Assembly (NCBI GenBank): GCA_907164885.2
Contig: OU015503.1
Span: forward strand, 126,753,764-126,817,763
Reading direction: 5' to 3'
DNA: 64,000 nucleotides
DNA from: Dolomedes plantarius
Taxonomy: Eukaryota > Arthropoda > Arachnida > Araneae > Dolomedidae
A program made the position numbers and the translations under genes. Positions 52,641-63,630 of the stretch are shown here, one piece after another. How positions within the stretch are numbered: position 1 is the first letter of the stretch; each line of letters opens with the position of its first letter. The notes under the pieces were generated by a model. It saw nothing but the letters and a program-made list of their open reading frames with translations, searched no databases and had not been told where the DNA came from.

Positions 52641-53751
52641 TATAGCTGAAAGTAAAGATGTCAACACATTTGAAACATGAATCAAAATTTTAAGGTAAGA
52701 ATGTACAGGAAGCAAGATATTTCCAATTGATGATGACATGATATGTAAAGCTGATAATATGTTAGCAAAAGATTTAGAACCATTTTTGAGCAAGATTCAT
52801 CTGATTGTATATACTTCAGCACATACAGTACTGGACTTTCATTCACTTTCTTGCTTTCAGTGCAAGATTTTCAAAAGAGTACATTTTCAGTTAACTTCTG
52901 AAAATAAAAGAAAGAAAATCTACAGCAAAGAAAGATCAAAAGGTCAAAAACACTAAATACAAAGTTGGTGAGTAGGTGATGATAAATTATGATAAAACAC
53001 TGTATCATGGAGATATCCTATTAGTAGACGTCGAAAACTTCACTATAAATGTCATGGTTTCAACAGGAAACTACAGATATGCATGACCCTCAACAAAGGA
53101 CATTCATGCTTACAGATTGATAGGCATAAAATATGAACTGCCCCAGCCTACACCTTGTAATAGCAAAGAAAGCCAATATAAATTTCTTGATAAATAATTT
53201 TACATGTGCCTATTTATGGATAAAATTTTTACTATAATTAAATAAACCATTATGAAAATAATGTAATATTCTTGGCTACTAATAATTACATCAAAAAAAG
53301 TTTGTTATATGAAAATAGTCAACTTTAATAGTGATCTGTCATTCCTTCATACTTCAGCAGCATTCCCTCATTTATTCAATAATTTAGCATAAAAATGTAA
53401 CCACATTAAAATAAATTTTTATATTATGAAAGTTTGATAAATTTAAAATTTGATTTTTAAGAATTATATGTTAAAGCAAATTTAATTTATTGCAATTTAA
53501 AACTTTAAATTTTTTAATTTCTGCAACTTAATTTTTTTAATTAAAACTTATTAAATACATTTATTTTCTAATTAACAAATTAAAATTTTTAAAATTAAAA
53601 TTATTGTGGATATTTGAAGAAAGTAAATTTAAAATTCAATAATATACTTATTTCAATTTATTCATTTTGTTAAAATCTCTTTAAATCCTGTGTTATATAT
53701 GTAATTCAGATTTTGAAACATACTAAATTACGTAGAAGTAGAAAAAAACTT

Positions 53752-53910
53752 ATAATAAAAAGATTCCTATATAAGTCAACAGATGGCAGCAGAAGCAAAA
53801 GGGAAACTGATGCTGGATTTAGATTGCTGCCTGTAGACGCTTGTTGGTCGGACCAACACTTCCTAAAGAAGGGAACTCCCTCGTTTAGGAGGTGTTTGGT
53901 CGGACAGTAC
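53752..53910 (-). repeat. Right terminal inverted repeat with a 44-bp insertion
   Basis: Mirror of the left arm; at 53854-53897 it is interrupted by a small palindromic insert between two GGTCGGAC copies. Confidence 0.88.
53854..53897. mobile_element. 44-bp palindromic insertion with 8-bp duplication
   Basis: CAACACTTCCTAAA and TTTAGGAGGTGTTT are near-perfect inverted arms around a short loop. GGTCGGAC flanks both sides (53846-53853, 53898-53905). The left terminal repeat lacks the insert, so it is a real insertion. Confidence 0.65.
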
Positions 53911-54513
53911 CTACCTCTGGACAATCGACTGTTCTTTCAACGTCAGGGTGCAATCCTTTTTCCCCTTTCAGCGCGACGCATCCGGTTGTTTTGTACATTG
54001 AAAATGTTCAAGCCGATCTCCCCATGGGCAGGTTTTCTGACCTTTCTTTGCGGCCACTCCTTCTCTGCTAAAAACGATGCCCCAACATGACAACAAAAAA
54101 CCGTTATTCAATGTCTATTGCCATCCATCACAACATTGTACCCCTTTCAGGGGCTCGACCGTGCAGGCCAGCCCTCGCACAATGCCGGCGAAATCCGCAC
54201 AAAGTCCTCTTGCTGACGCTGCACCTTCTATTGTTCAACTGTCCCGTGGGGCACGTTCTGGACGCTTTGCACAATGAGTTGTTAGTGCTTTTGGATCCAT
54301 ATGTGCTTGTGAAACATTTTTTTTCGAAGATGAAATTTACTAAGAGTTAATCACGTGCTTCTTTAACTGATGCCGATTGAGAAAACCAGCTGAAATAAGC
54401 AACGTCGAACATAAATATAGATGGAAAAAAATTAGGTGAAAAAAAGGATAAACAAACAACTCATTAATTAAGACTCGAGACTTAATTATATTGAATCATA
54501 GTATAACAATAGT
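53911..54513. other. Unassigned, CpG-richer DNA
   Basis: Higher GC than the flanks. Short overlapping frames on both strands (for example GASFLAEKEWPQRKVRK on minus) without known motifs. It may be the 3' flank of the MADF gene or part of another element. Confidence 0.35.
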
Positions 54514-54524
54514 TTTATTTATTT
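54514..54524 (-). terminator. Poly(A) signal overlapping the MADF gene stop codon
   Basis: The minus strand reads ACAAAATAAATAAAACT: the TAA stop lies inside the first AATAAA, and another follows at once. Such compact ends are frequent in transposon genes. Confidence 0.4.
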
Positions 54525-54977
54525 TGTGAAAAAATTTGGGTTGGCCAGGCCTGGTGTTGATGATCTAATCGGGTTAAGTTGAGAAGATGATAAATTAGGG
54601 TTATAAAATGGTAATTGGAACTGTCGGTGGTGTGTGGCTGGTGAACTGTAGCTGAGAGGAGATGGCATAGTACTCAGATGTTCAGTTTTTACAACAAGGC
54701 TATCGATCTCGAGCATATGTCTGTGGTTCTTTGGAATACCTCTTAGTTTTGCATAAAGATCACATTCATCTTCTTCTTTTTTTGAACAAAATAATTTCTG
54801 GATACTTTGGAAAGTGTCTTTGATTTGTTCCTGGGTATCATCAATTTCCCGTCTCTTTGAAATTCTTTTATTATTATTTTGACTCATATCAATTTGGGGG
54901 GATACCACATCAGGGCTCAAACGGTCATCTAGGCTCACAGAATCTTGTTCTTCTTCATCATGCTGAGGGTTTAATGC
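54519..54977 (-). CDS. MADF gene exon 2 (residues 112-263)
   Basis: Acceptor CTATTGTTACAG, then [19 protein letters not shown], an acidic linker, KRISKRREI (basic) and a coiled, BESS-like segment. Ends NPNFFTK. Confidence 0.8.
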   Translation of the reverse strand, partial: ALNPQHDEEEQDSVSLDDRLSPDVVSPQIDMSQNNNKRISKRREIDDTQEQIKDTFQSIQKLFCSKKEEDECDLYAKLRGIPKNHRHMLEIDSLVVKTEHLSTMPSPLSYSSPATHHRQFQLPFYNPNLSSSQLNPIRSSTPGLANPNFFTK

Positions 54978-57430
54978 CTGTAACAATAGTGATAATTATT
55001 ATAACTGAATTAAGCAGCCTTAGTTCAGTAATGCAATGAACCTAATTCAAAACATTCTCAAAAGTTATATAATTTTAATTTATTTCCATATATATATACA
55101 TATACACACACACATATATATATATATACATACATACATACATTTATATATACATACATATATATACGGGGCTGTCCGTAAAGTATCCGAATTTAATTTA
55201 TAACTAAAAAAATATAATGGATATACATACTTCAGTTTAATCCCCTTCAAAGTATCGTCCTTGAGAATCAACACACTTAGCCCAACGTTGTTGCCACTCT
55301 TGGAAGCAGGATTGGAAGTCGTTCTTTGGAATGGTCAACAGCTGTTCGATCGCTTTTTGTTTGGTGGTCGTCACTTCCTCAAACCGTCGTCCTTAAGCGT
55401 TTTCTTTAGCTTTGGAAATGCGAAAAAGTCGCACGGAGCGAGGTCTGGTGAGTAGGGAGGTTGCGGGACTTGAACGGTGCCATGTTTGGTTAAAAAATTT
55501 TGAACCACATGTGAGGAGTGAGCAGGGGCATTATCGTGGTGAAGCATCCATTTCCCAGATTTTCACTTTGCTGGTCGTTTCCTCCTCACGGAATCACGAA
55601 GTCGCCTGAGCACATCACGGTAGAACTCTTTATTAATGGTTTGTCCATCTCTCGATGGTCTTTCCACCTCCCGCAATCTCTCGAACTGTCATTCGTCGAT
55701 CTGATCGCACCACAGTACGAACCTGTTCCACTTTGACATCATTTCTCGATGTTGATGGACGCCCTGATCGTGCATCACTTTCCACAGATTCCCTTCCATC
55801 TTTAAAACGTCTAAACGGTTGAAACATTTGAGTTCGGCCCATAACATCATCACCGTATGCTTTCTTAAGCAAATCGAACGTTTCGGTTGCCATTTTTCCA
55901 ATTTTATTACAAAATTTGATGCAAACACGTTGCTCAGTAGATTCCGTCATGATCCAACCCGACACGAGACTTCCACTGCGTTCACTTTTCGTTATTGCTA
56001 CAAGAGAACCGCGCTTCGCAGTGCTTGGATAATGGCCAACATAACAAGTTTACATATGTTTAAACATGCTAATTAGCGTGCGCACGCAGAGCGGTGTCTG
56101 TATTATGTTTTATACATTCAGTTCGGATACTTTATGGACAGCCCTCGTACATACATACATACATACATATATATACACTCAAGAGCCAAAACATTATGAC
56201 CACCCCTACATTTTTGCAATGAATTCGCCTGGATGACGTGGAAGGCACGTGATCAGGTGGAAGTGGTATTTAACTGCTGCTGGAGAGTCTGAAGAATCAT
56301 TCTTTCACTTACTTCTGTGTGTGATGGAAAAGGCTGCGGATCTAAGCGACTTTGATAGCGGGCAGATTGTAATGGCTCGAAGGCTCGGAACAAGTATTTC
56401 CGAAACTGCACGACTCGTGGGTTGTTCGCGACCTACAGTTGTTAGTACTTATGCAAAGTGGATGAATGACGGTGAAACCAGCAGTAGACGACATGGTGTT
56501 GGACGTCCACACGCTATCAAAGAAAAAGGTCGTCGGAGACTGTCTCACATGGTGAAGCAAAACCGGAGCCACACAGTGGCTCAGCTGACAGCCCAATACA
56601 ATGCAGGGCCAAGTAGAATAGTATCGCAGCACACTGTTCAGCGGACACTGTTGGATATGGGGCTACGCAGCAAACGTCCCACTCGTGTGCCTTTGCTGAC
56701 CAAGCGTCATCGCCAACTGCGCCTGCGCTGAGCCCGGGAACATCGCGACTGGTCCATGGATCAGTGGGAGAGAGTCGCCTGGTCAGATGAATCACGGTTT
56801 GTCATTCATCACGCCGATGGCCGTGTCAGGATACGCCGTCTTCGAGGCGAACTGTTGCTCCCTCAATGTACAGTAGGTCATACACAGGCCGGTGGTGGCG
56901 GTATTATGCTTTGGGGGACGTTCTCTTGGGCGTCTCTGGGACCTGTGGTTGTGGTAGAGCAGACCATGAATGCTACAGGGTATCTGAACATTATTGCGGA
57001 CCAGTTGTACCCTTACATGGCCTCTGTTTTTCCAGCTGAAAATGGAATGTTCGATCAGGACAACGGCCCGTGTCACAAGGCTAAAATTGTGTTGGAGTGG
57101 TTCCAGGAACATGATGCTGAATTCCAGTTAATGACCTGGCCGCCTAACTCACCGGATCTCAATCCGATAGAACACATTTGGGATGTCGTGGGACGGCAGC
57201 TCAGAGTTCAAAGACCACCAATTCGCAATATCTCGGATTTGCGTGACCGTTGCTTAAACATCTGGTACAATCTGCCTCCGGCCATCTACCAAGGACTTGT
57301 GGCATACATGCCAAGGCGGGTTGAAGCTGTGTTGCGCGCCAAAGATGGGCCAACTCGTTATTGACAGGTGGTCATAATGTTTTGGCTCTTGAGTGTATAT
57401 ATATATACATACATACATACATACATACAT

Positions 57431-57474
<44 letters not shown>

Positions 57475-57877
57475 TATATTTTTATTTTGAAAATTTTTTT
57501 TTAATAAAACATTTCAGGCATTCACAAAGGTAAAGTCTATTTACGTTCGAATTGTCCTCGGTATTTATAGTCGACCCGCAGTTGTACACAGGCCCCAGGA
57601 AGTCCTCCATCATTTGATAGGCAAACCATATTGGCTGATAAATATCTTCTTTTCCAGATGCTTGTTTCCTCCGACGATGGCTGCGAAAAGTAGCCATTAA
57701 CGAAGTTTTTTTGGCCTTCAATTCAAGAATAGGCATGTTTAGAGTGGCCGACACTCTAGTCCACGAATCGTGCACTTTGATTTTATTTTTATGGAGTGGA
57801 TGCTTAGGGTCCCAAATGATGGGCTCATTTTGATACAGCTCTAGAAACTTTAATACGCCAGCATTACTCCACTCCAT
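54519..57877 (-). CDS. MADF-domain protein, two exons, intact (263 aa)
   Basis: Exon 1 57877-57545, exon 2 54977-54519, both phase 0. The start codon lies just after a TTTTGCTGTAG acceptor (57883-57888), so an upstream non-coding exon is likely. Residues 8-98 form a MADF (Myb/SANT-like) domain: [51 protein letters not shown] and [18 protein letters not shown]. The C-terminal half is Ser/Asp-rich with a BESS-like [24 protein letters not shown] proteins bind DNA as regulators of transcription; PIF/Harbinger transposons carry a similar second gene. A mariner and a Tc1 element occupy the intron. No stop or frameshift is present. Confidence 0.82.
55167..56147 (-). mobile_element. mariner element, internally deleted (981 bp)
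   Basis: Ends GGGCTGTCCGTAAAGTATCC and (reverse complement) GGGCTGTCCATAAAGTATCC, TA flanks at 55165-55166 and 56148-56149. About 300 bp shorter than a full mariner. Confidence 0.9.
55237..55950 (-). pseudogene. mariner transposase, central part deleted
   Basis: [20 protein letters not shown] and [20 protein letters not shown] are the mariner HTH and the GRP AT-hook-like linker. After [10 protein letters not shown] the sequence joins the C-terminal part directly: [22 protein letters not shown] residues and [11 protein letters not shown], ending RYFEGD. The first catalytic Asp is within the lost segment. Confidence 0.82.
56176..57395 (+). mobile_element. Tc1 element, copy 2, nearly intact (1,220 bp)
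   Basis: Ends CACTCAAGAGCCAAAACATT both sides, TA flanks (56174-56175, 57396-57397) in an ATAC microsatellite. Only 28 bp from the mariner. Confidence 0.95.
56324..57364 (+). pseudogene. Tc1 transposase, one nonsense codon (346 codons)
   Basis: [20 protein letters not shown] starts the paired-type HTH part. A single TGA at 56729-56731 stands where copy 1 encodes Trp (LRLRWAREH). The rest is in frame: WSDESRF (D1), [14 protein letters not shown] (D2), [20 protein letters not shown] (E), a DD34E catalytic set, ending GPTRY. Apart from that stop it looks full length and undamaged. Confidence 0.93.
57396..57480. repeat. (ATAC)n/(AC)n/(AT)n microsatellite
   Basis: Continuation of the microsatellite that received the Tc1 and mariner insertions. 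Confidence 0.92.
57545..57877 (-). CDS. MADF gene exon 1 (residues 1-111)
   Basis: Holds the complete MADF domain; donor GTAAAT after TEDNSN. The frame is open upstream of the ATG but passes an acceptor site and lacks domain similarity, so MEWSNAGVL is the likely start. Confidence 0.82.
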
Positions 57878-58009
57878 TTTTACTACAGCAAAAAAACGTG
57901 CTGCTAGTTTAAACGCTGAAAGAAGAAAGAAATGTGTGAATGAACACCGGTCATTCCCATCCCTCCCCAACGTGAAAATATATGCCCATTTTATGATAAA
58001 ATAAGCCAA

Positions 58010-58246
58010 AAACAGTGATAATGATCACTGACTGTCTTCCGTGTCACATATTCCTTTCTGGTAACCATTCCCTTTGACTCGCTTAGCTGAGTATCGAGCG
58101 AGTGGACGAGTGGAGGTGTATTAGGTCGTAAAACTGTCACCCAGGAACGTAAATGATGAGTGTCTACCCCTCCCTCGCCTCACCTCGCTCAGTAATGTGT
58201 GAACGAAGCATTCAAATTTGTAGCGTAGCACTTATGAAATGTCTTA
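58010..58246 (-). promoter_or_regulatory. Region upstream of the MADF gene
   Basis: Should hold the 5' UTR and promoter of the MADF gene. Contains CTCGCTTAGCTGAGTATCGAGCGAG, a weak inverted repeat. No TATA box recognised. Confidence 0.3.
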
Positions 58247-58417
58247 AAGGCCCTATCACACGTCAACGTGTACGCGTTTCAAATGCATCGGATTCAAGAT
58301 TCCCTTTCGCGATGCAAAAGCATTGTGTAGGGTTGCTTTTGAATCGCAAAAGCAAACGTCTGGCAAATGTGACTTACACCACTTTGCCTTTCAACGCCGC
58401 ATATGTTGGCAAGAGTA
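58247..58417. mobile_element. Harbinger-like end fragment
   Basis: TAAAGGCCCTATCACACGTC at a TAA resembles the 5' ends of Harbinger elements. A foldback GCGATGCAAAAGCA ... TGCTTTTGAATCGC lies at about 58,308-58,350. The right end was not found; the next MITE interrupts it. Confidence 0.4.
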
Positions 58418-58574
58418 AGGGCCTGTTCACACAGGAGTCCGTTGCGTTGCGTTAAGGAAAAGATGGCGTTGAGGCGAAAATAAACCAATCTTAGGCGTTA
58501 AAAATTTCATTGCTAATCGTTTGGAGGCATATGATTGGTTTATGCTATAGGTTACTCCTATGTGAACAGGCCCT
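58418..58574. mobile_element. GGCCTGTTCACA-type MITE (157 bp)
   Basis: Ends AGGGCCTGTTCACACAGGAG and (reverse complement) AGGGCCTGTTCACATAGGAG; TA flanks (58416-58417, 58575-58576). Related copy at 59,212. Confidence 0.82.
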
Positions 58575-58653
58575 TAATGAGAATCGCGTCAACGTTTTCT
58601 TCCCTGCTTCATATAAATCGTCAGAGGTTGTCTTGTCTTTTTAACGGTACTAA

Positions 58654-58875
58654 TTAAGCCATTTCTTCAGTGCCAATAAACTCGTCATTTATACCTGTAA
58701 TAAAAATGGCAAATTGAGCCGTGTCAGTGGCGTCAGTACTTTCAGCCATCGACAAAGAGTAAAACTTAAATTTAGAAGCTTTAATTTTAAATCGTTTACG
58801 ATATATTTCCCAAGTTCGGCAAATCTCCTGGAAATAGTTTGATGAGACAAAATGTGCGCGTACGCTCTCAAACAA
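58654..58875 (-). pseudogene. hAT transposase fragment (GTF2IRD2/ZBED5-like)
   Basis: The minus frame gives FKFYSLSMAESTDATDTAQF and AIFITGINDEFIGTEEMA, the D-E-S-T-D-x-T-D-T-A-Q motif of this hAT group. The catalytic Asp of the motif (normally DEST) is Ala here. Only about 70 codons remain. Confidence 0.72.
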
Positions 58876-59211
58876 TATTTATAATGGCCTTGTTTACGAA
58901 TGTATTCATAAGATCATGGAGATTTTGTGCTCATGGCGTTTAATTCTTTTATGCTAATTTTAATATCATTACAAATATGAAATGTTAAATGTGTAAAACT
59001 TCGTATTTAATTTTTGCAATGAAATTAATATACAGAAATTGCATACATAATTTTGTATACAATTAAAGATATTTAAAATGCTGTTTGTCGATTTATTGAA
59101 TGAACAAAGTGGAATCTGTAATGGCCTCCTGCCATCATCGCTGAGGCGGACTATTTATATTTTATCTTCGCTTTGAGCTCTCTTTCTGGGCCACACGGGG
59201 TTGGGGGAGGG

Positions 59212-59365
59212 GGGTGCATACACAGGAGTCCGGTAGCGAATCGTAAAAGGAAAGATGGCGCTGAGACGGAAACAAATCAATCATACGCGTTAAAAATTTC
59301 GTTGCTAATCGTTTGGAGGTTTGTCATTGGTTAAATATATTAAAGTATCCTACGTGAACAAGCCC
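59212..59365. mobile_element. GGCCTGTTCACA-type MITE, older copy
   Basis: ACAGGAGTCCGGTAGCG, AAGATGGCGCTGAG, GTTGCTAATCGTTTGGAGG and ACGTGAACAAGCCCT align with the copy at 58,418. The left end is eroded. Confidence 0.7.
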
Positions 59366-60239
59366 TTAATTTGTTCAAGTCGATACTTTCACTATTCAGA
59401 AAGACATAAGAAAATGCATTTAAGCCCTTGAAGCTCTCTCTAATTACTGAAAACAGTACACAATTTATTCAAAGGGTAGGAAAAAACTTTCCCACATTCG
59501 CCCGTGTTGACGAAAGCTCATGGACAATGGGAAAAAAGGTATGCGATAAATACGATTAGACTAGACAGACTGGATGACATTTCTTGCTATATTTTACTGT
59601 TTAAATTAAATTTTCATGTTTTTATATTGAAAGTTGGTATTTTTTAAAATAATTGTTAAAAGAGTGGTAATACCTAATTAAATAATATATATATATAATC
59701 ATAACCAATGGGGAAGGGGTTAACCCCTGCGTACGCCACTGTCCGTGGGTCTATTTATCAGTGCCCTAGGGTTTGGGAACCAAATGCAACGGATTCGACC
59801 CATTCGATTTACAGGGCCGCAAATACCATGTATTGAAACTACCGCTAAGCGATAAGGGTCATGAAAGCAAGCATGTTTAACAATGATTGTCTCAGAAAAT
59901 CTGCACGTTAGTTAGGTTTAGTTAGGTTAGTCAGAATGAAAAGCCACTGGAATTGTCTGCGTTTAGAGTAACCAATTTAGTGCAGAACTACTAGCTGAAT
60001 ACACTTTGATATTGTGCATATCATTGTTTTGTGTTAGGGGTAGAGCACAAACATCGTCGCTGCAATCGATTCAATACGAAATGTTACAGTTAGCTTCCTC
60101 GATTCATTATTACCATGTTTTTATTAACTTGCTTTCTTGTTTGTGTGCTTGTCCAGCTAGTATAAACATAAATTAAATCGAATTCAGATGACAGAATGTA
60201 GTACAAACTAAGTTCAAAGAAAATTTAGTTTATTAAATT
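59366..60239. other. Intergenic, nothing recognised
   Basis: Contains TTAGTTAGGTTTAGTTAGG near 59,911 and an AT run near 59,683. No gene. Confidence 0.4.
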
Positions 60240-61483
60240 ACAATTGATATGGACAACCTAATATAAAACAACAAACATTCATTATCATTACTCACATTCT
60301 TTTAAATTCCTTAACAAGTAATAAAATAAATCATAAAACTAGATACTAAAAAACAGTATAAAAATATACAATAATTTGCAAGAAAATTTCCTTCATCATA
60401 AGTTACCGGGTAGTAAAGTATGCTGAATGTCACAGACATCAAAGTATACAAGTTAATGATTGTACAGTTGAACCAAAATTTAAAAGCATATTGTAAATGG
60501 TCCCAACAAAACAACAATAATTCGTTCAGAATATAAATTCATTTCATTTCTTCCCGTTTTCTATTAATTGTCTCACATTCACGAGAAACAAAACTTGACC
60601 ATACAAGTCACAATGACCTATTTTGCTATCTTCAATAAGGTATAAACTTTCAACAGAAAAAAACCAAACAATTAAGTATCAGAAAATGACAATGAAATAG
60701 ATATGGACATTGTATAGAGCAGTTATCAGGTTAGGCAATTTTATAAGCATCTGAATGTCACACATGAAATGGTCAGAATGTACGTTCCTCAGGAATAGAT
60801 AGAGAGGAGCCTTTAGAAAGCCAAAAATACACAACCATACCTAAAAATTATCCAAGATTGAAACTGTGGAGAATTATTTGCTCCCCATAAAATTTTGCAT
60901 TGGCTTGAATAATAGTAATAAAATCTAAGATTTTCCAGAAAAAATCCCTAAAATAGAGTCCATTTACTTCACATGCCACCATGTGTAGGTGTGCCCCACA
61001 CAAAGGAACCTGATGGAAGGAAGCCATTTCAAGATGATAAATAATTCTATTGGTAAATTCTAATTTATGGGTGTGTGTGCTAAAATATAACTTTGAATGA
61101 TGGAGCTTCTTACCCATGGGGCAGAAGATTTTATGGAACATAACAGGACACTCAGTACATGCTGCCATTAAACATGCACATTTCTTTAGTTTCAATCTGC
61201 TTTATCAAAACTTTAAAAAGAGCTTTCCCCTGTTTTTCCAGTTTTCTTTTATGATTTTTAATATTAAAGTTACTAAACCATGTAAATATATATATACATA
61301 CCTACCTACATACATATATAGACATATACAAATAAATGAATATATATACTGGGGGGAACCCTCCTAACCACCTAAGGTGGGCCTCTCCTCTATCTGTCTA
61401 TTCATTTTTTGTGCAAATAAAAGAAATAAACCAAAGATTAAAGAGAAAATTTAATGCTACACAAAAACATAAGACTTAGGCTA

Positions 61484-61517
<34 letters not shown>

Positions 61518-62034
61518 GGTAGATATATACATATACACATATATGCATAAGAGTATATATGTGTGCAAATATATATATATAAAATAAAAAATTTATTTTT
61601 TTCACAATTTATGATGAAATACTTTAATTACAAAAAAAATCCCTAATATTTACATAACAATTACACTCTAACAAAAACTGGGTAGTGTCATAAATAAATG
61701 CCAATCTAATATTCCTAACCCCTACAGATATATAACTAAAACATTTGACATGTCACATAAGGAGACCAAAAAAATTGGATGGTTTTTCCCTGAATGAAGT
61801 AAGATACACTTGCATTTAAAAGCAAAACAACTTACAATTTTCTTTTTCTAACCTTCTTCAGAAAGCAAAGTGCCCTGAATTAATACACTGGTCCTGAGCT
61901 CATTAAATGAAGATTCAATGATATAAAGATTTGTGTATCCTGGTAAATAACTGACACCGATCATGAAGTATTTAAGTTAGTTTAACACTGCGTACCAATG
62001 GACATTGTACATAAGCATGACTGATTGCACACAA

Positions 62035-62065
<31 letters not shown>

Positions 62066-62343
62066 CAGATCTTTCAGCGATGTAAATAAGTTTTCCTCAC
62101 GTATTATAAATATCCAGTAACAGAACAGCACCACAAGCAATATCACAGTTGACATCCATATTGTAACAAAGCAGCATAACATAAAATGTATCAAACTGAA
62201 ACAGAACAATATTCACAGATGATTTACATATTACAACACAAAATGAGACATTTAACAATGGCATACAAAACACTCTTTTAGAAGTAAATTTCAGTGTAAC
62301 TTCATAACTATATATATATATATTCTTTCTTGCTTTATTTATT

Positions 62344-62376
<33 letters not shown>

Positions 62377-63170
62377 CATGAGCAAGGAAAGTAAGAAATT
62401 TCTAAGGCTCAAAATGAAACAGAATTCAATATTAGAGTGTTTAAAAAATTTCTGAATAGAAAGGTCACCAGAAAGTCACAAAAGTACAAAGTTTGGTAAG
62501 TTCAGAGGAATATCCTTTACAAGTAATTATAAATTAAAAAAAATAATGATGGAGTTAACCATATATGATAAGTATAACATAAAAACAATGCATTTGGAGT
62601 ACAGGCATAGCGTCGGGGGTCACGTGCCCCCAAACTTAACTTGATATAAATTAAAATGTTAATACAAGTTCAGAAAAAATTATAAAATTGTAGAAACCTT
62701 TAGAGAAAGTTGGTTTTTCCCCACTTTTTCAAACTGTGACACTGAAGATTCCAATCATGTCTTTAGCCTTAACATAGTTTTTGACGATGATATGATCCAT
62801 AACAAAAATTCGCTGCTCTATTTTTTTTCTCATTTTATTTATTTTTCTCATTGTAAAACTTTTGAATACTACTCAAACATCAATTCTATTGTTATTCAAT
62901 TTTAAAAAAATCATAATATTTCATATTTTAAGGACTGTCTTGTAGCCAATGTGCTGAGGAGGGCCCTAACTGAATTCAATTTGTGCCCCCCCCCCCCCAA
63001 AAAAAAGAGTTAGAAGCACACTTCGCCCATGATTTGGAGAGTTATGGTACAGCAGTACCCAAATGAACCTCTAACCTCTTCAGGGTCAATGCAGGGAGGC
63101 CAGAGTTCTGCAGAACTGACTGCTGGTAATGTTTGAAAGTTGAACCTCATTGAGCAGAAAAACCAATGTA
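60240..63170. other. AT-rich DNA, possibly a long 3' UTR on the minus strand
   Basis: Low in recognisable transposons compared with the rest of the window. An AATAAA on the minus strand at 60,231-60,236 marks its left border. Microsatellites occur at about 61,490-61,580, 62,038-62,060 and 62,344-62,368. A 115-codon minus frame at 60848-61195 has no known motif. The 3' UTR reading is inference only. Confidence 0.25.
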
Positions 63171-63177
63171 AACTTAA

Positions 63178-63626
63178 CCCTACCACCATATATGCTGAAA
63201 TATTGTATTTTGAGTATATTGGGTTCGAATCTGCTACATATATTTATATCAAACAGACATCAAATATAAATATATATAATTAAAACTAAGAAAATTTTTA
63301 AAAAGCTACTTTATTGATAGAAATTAAAATATAAATATAATGACATCTTAAGTAATAAACTCTTGCTGAACACAATTATAAACAAAGATCCTTTATGTAA
63401 TGGCATATAAAGCCTAGAGTTGATATTATTTTGGACATTACTGCCTGCAGGTAGTCCATGGTTGACAAATTAGACTGATGTCCTTCCCCACTCCAAATTC
63501 ACCCAGATGCCATTTTGTCCTTTCACTTATAATGCCCAATGGCATACAATGAAAATTGAAATGGAATGTTCCCTATGAATACTCTGTACTCTGAGGGAGG
63601 AATGGGATAGTGAGGTCCTAAAGGGG
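63178..63626. mobile_element. Candidate piggyBac-type MITE (449 bp)
   Basis: TTAA at 63174-63177 and 63627-63630; left end CCCTACCACC, right end (reverse complement) CCCCTTTAGG. Only the first few bases agree, so tentative. Confidence 0.35.
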
Positions 63627-63630
63627 TTAA

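Larger units (their letters stand above)
51808..53910 (+). mobile_element. Unusual transposon with about 110-bp terminal inverted repeats
   Basis: Left arm 51808-51914 and right arm 53752-53910 are reverse complements over about 110 bp, including an identical run TCTGTTGACTTATATAGGAA. The right arm contains an extra 44-bp insertion. A decayed transposase-like gene lies between. Terminal bases seem to be GTACTGTGGTCGGAC. A target duplication could not be identified. Superfamily not named by me. Confidence 0.8.

Noticed and set aside
59905..59935. TTAGG-like telomeric motif
   Set aside because: Only two exact TTAGG units mixed with TTAG and TTTAG; too short and irregular for an interstitial telomere.
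60848..61195. 115-codon minus-strand frame
   Set aside because: No known motif, no splice or promoter support; length alone is not enough in this sequence.
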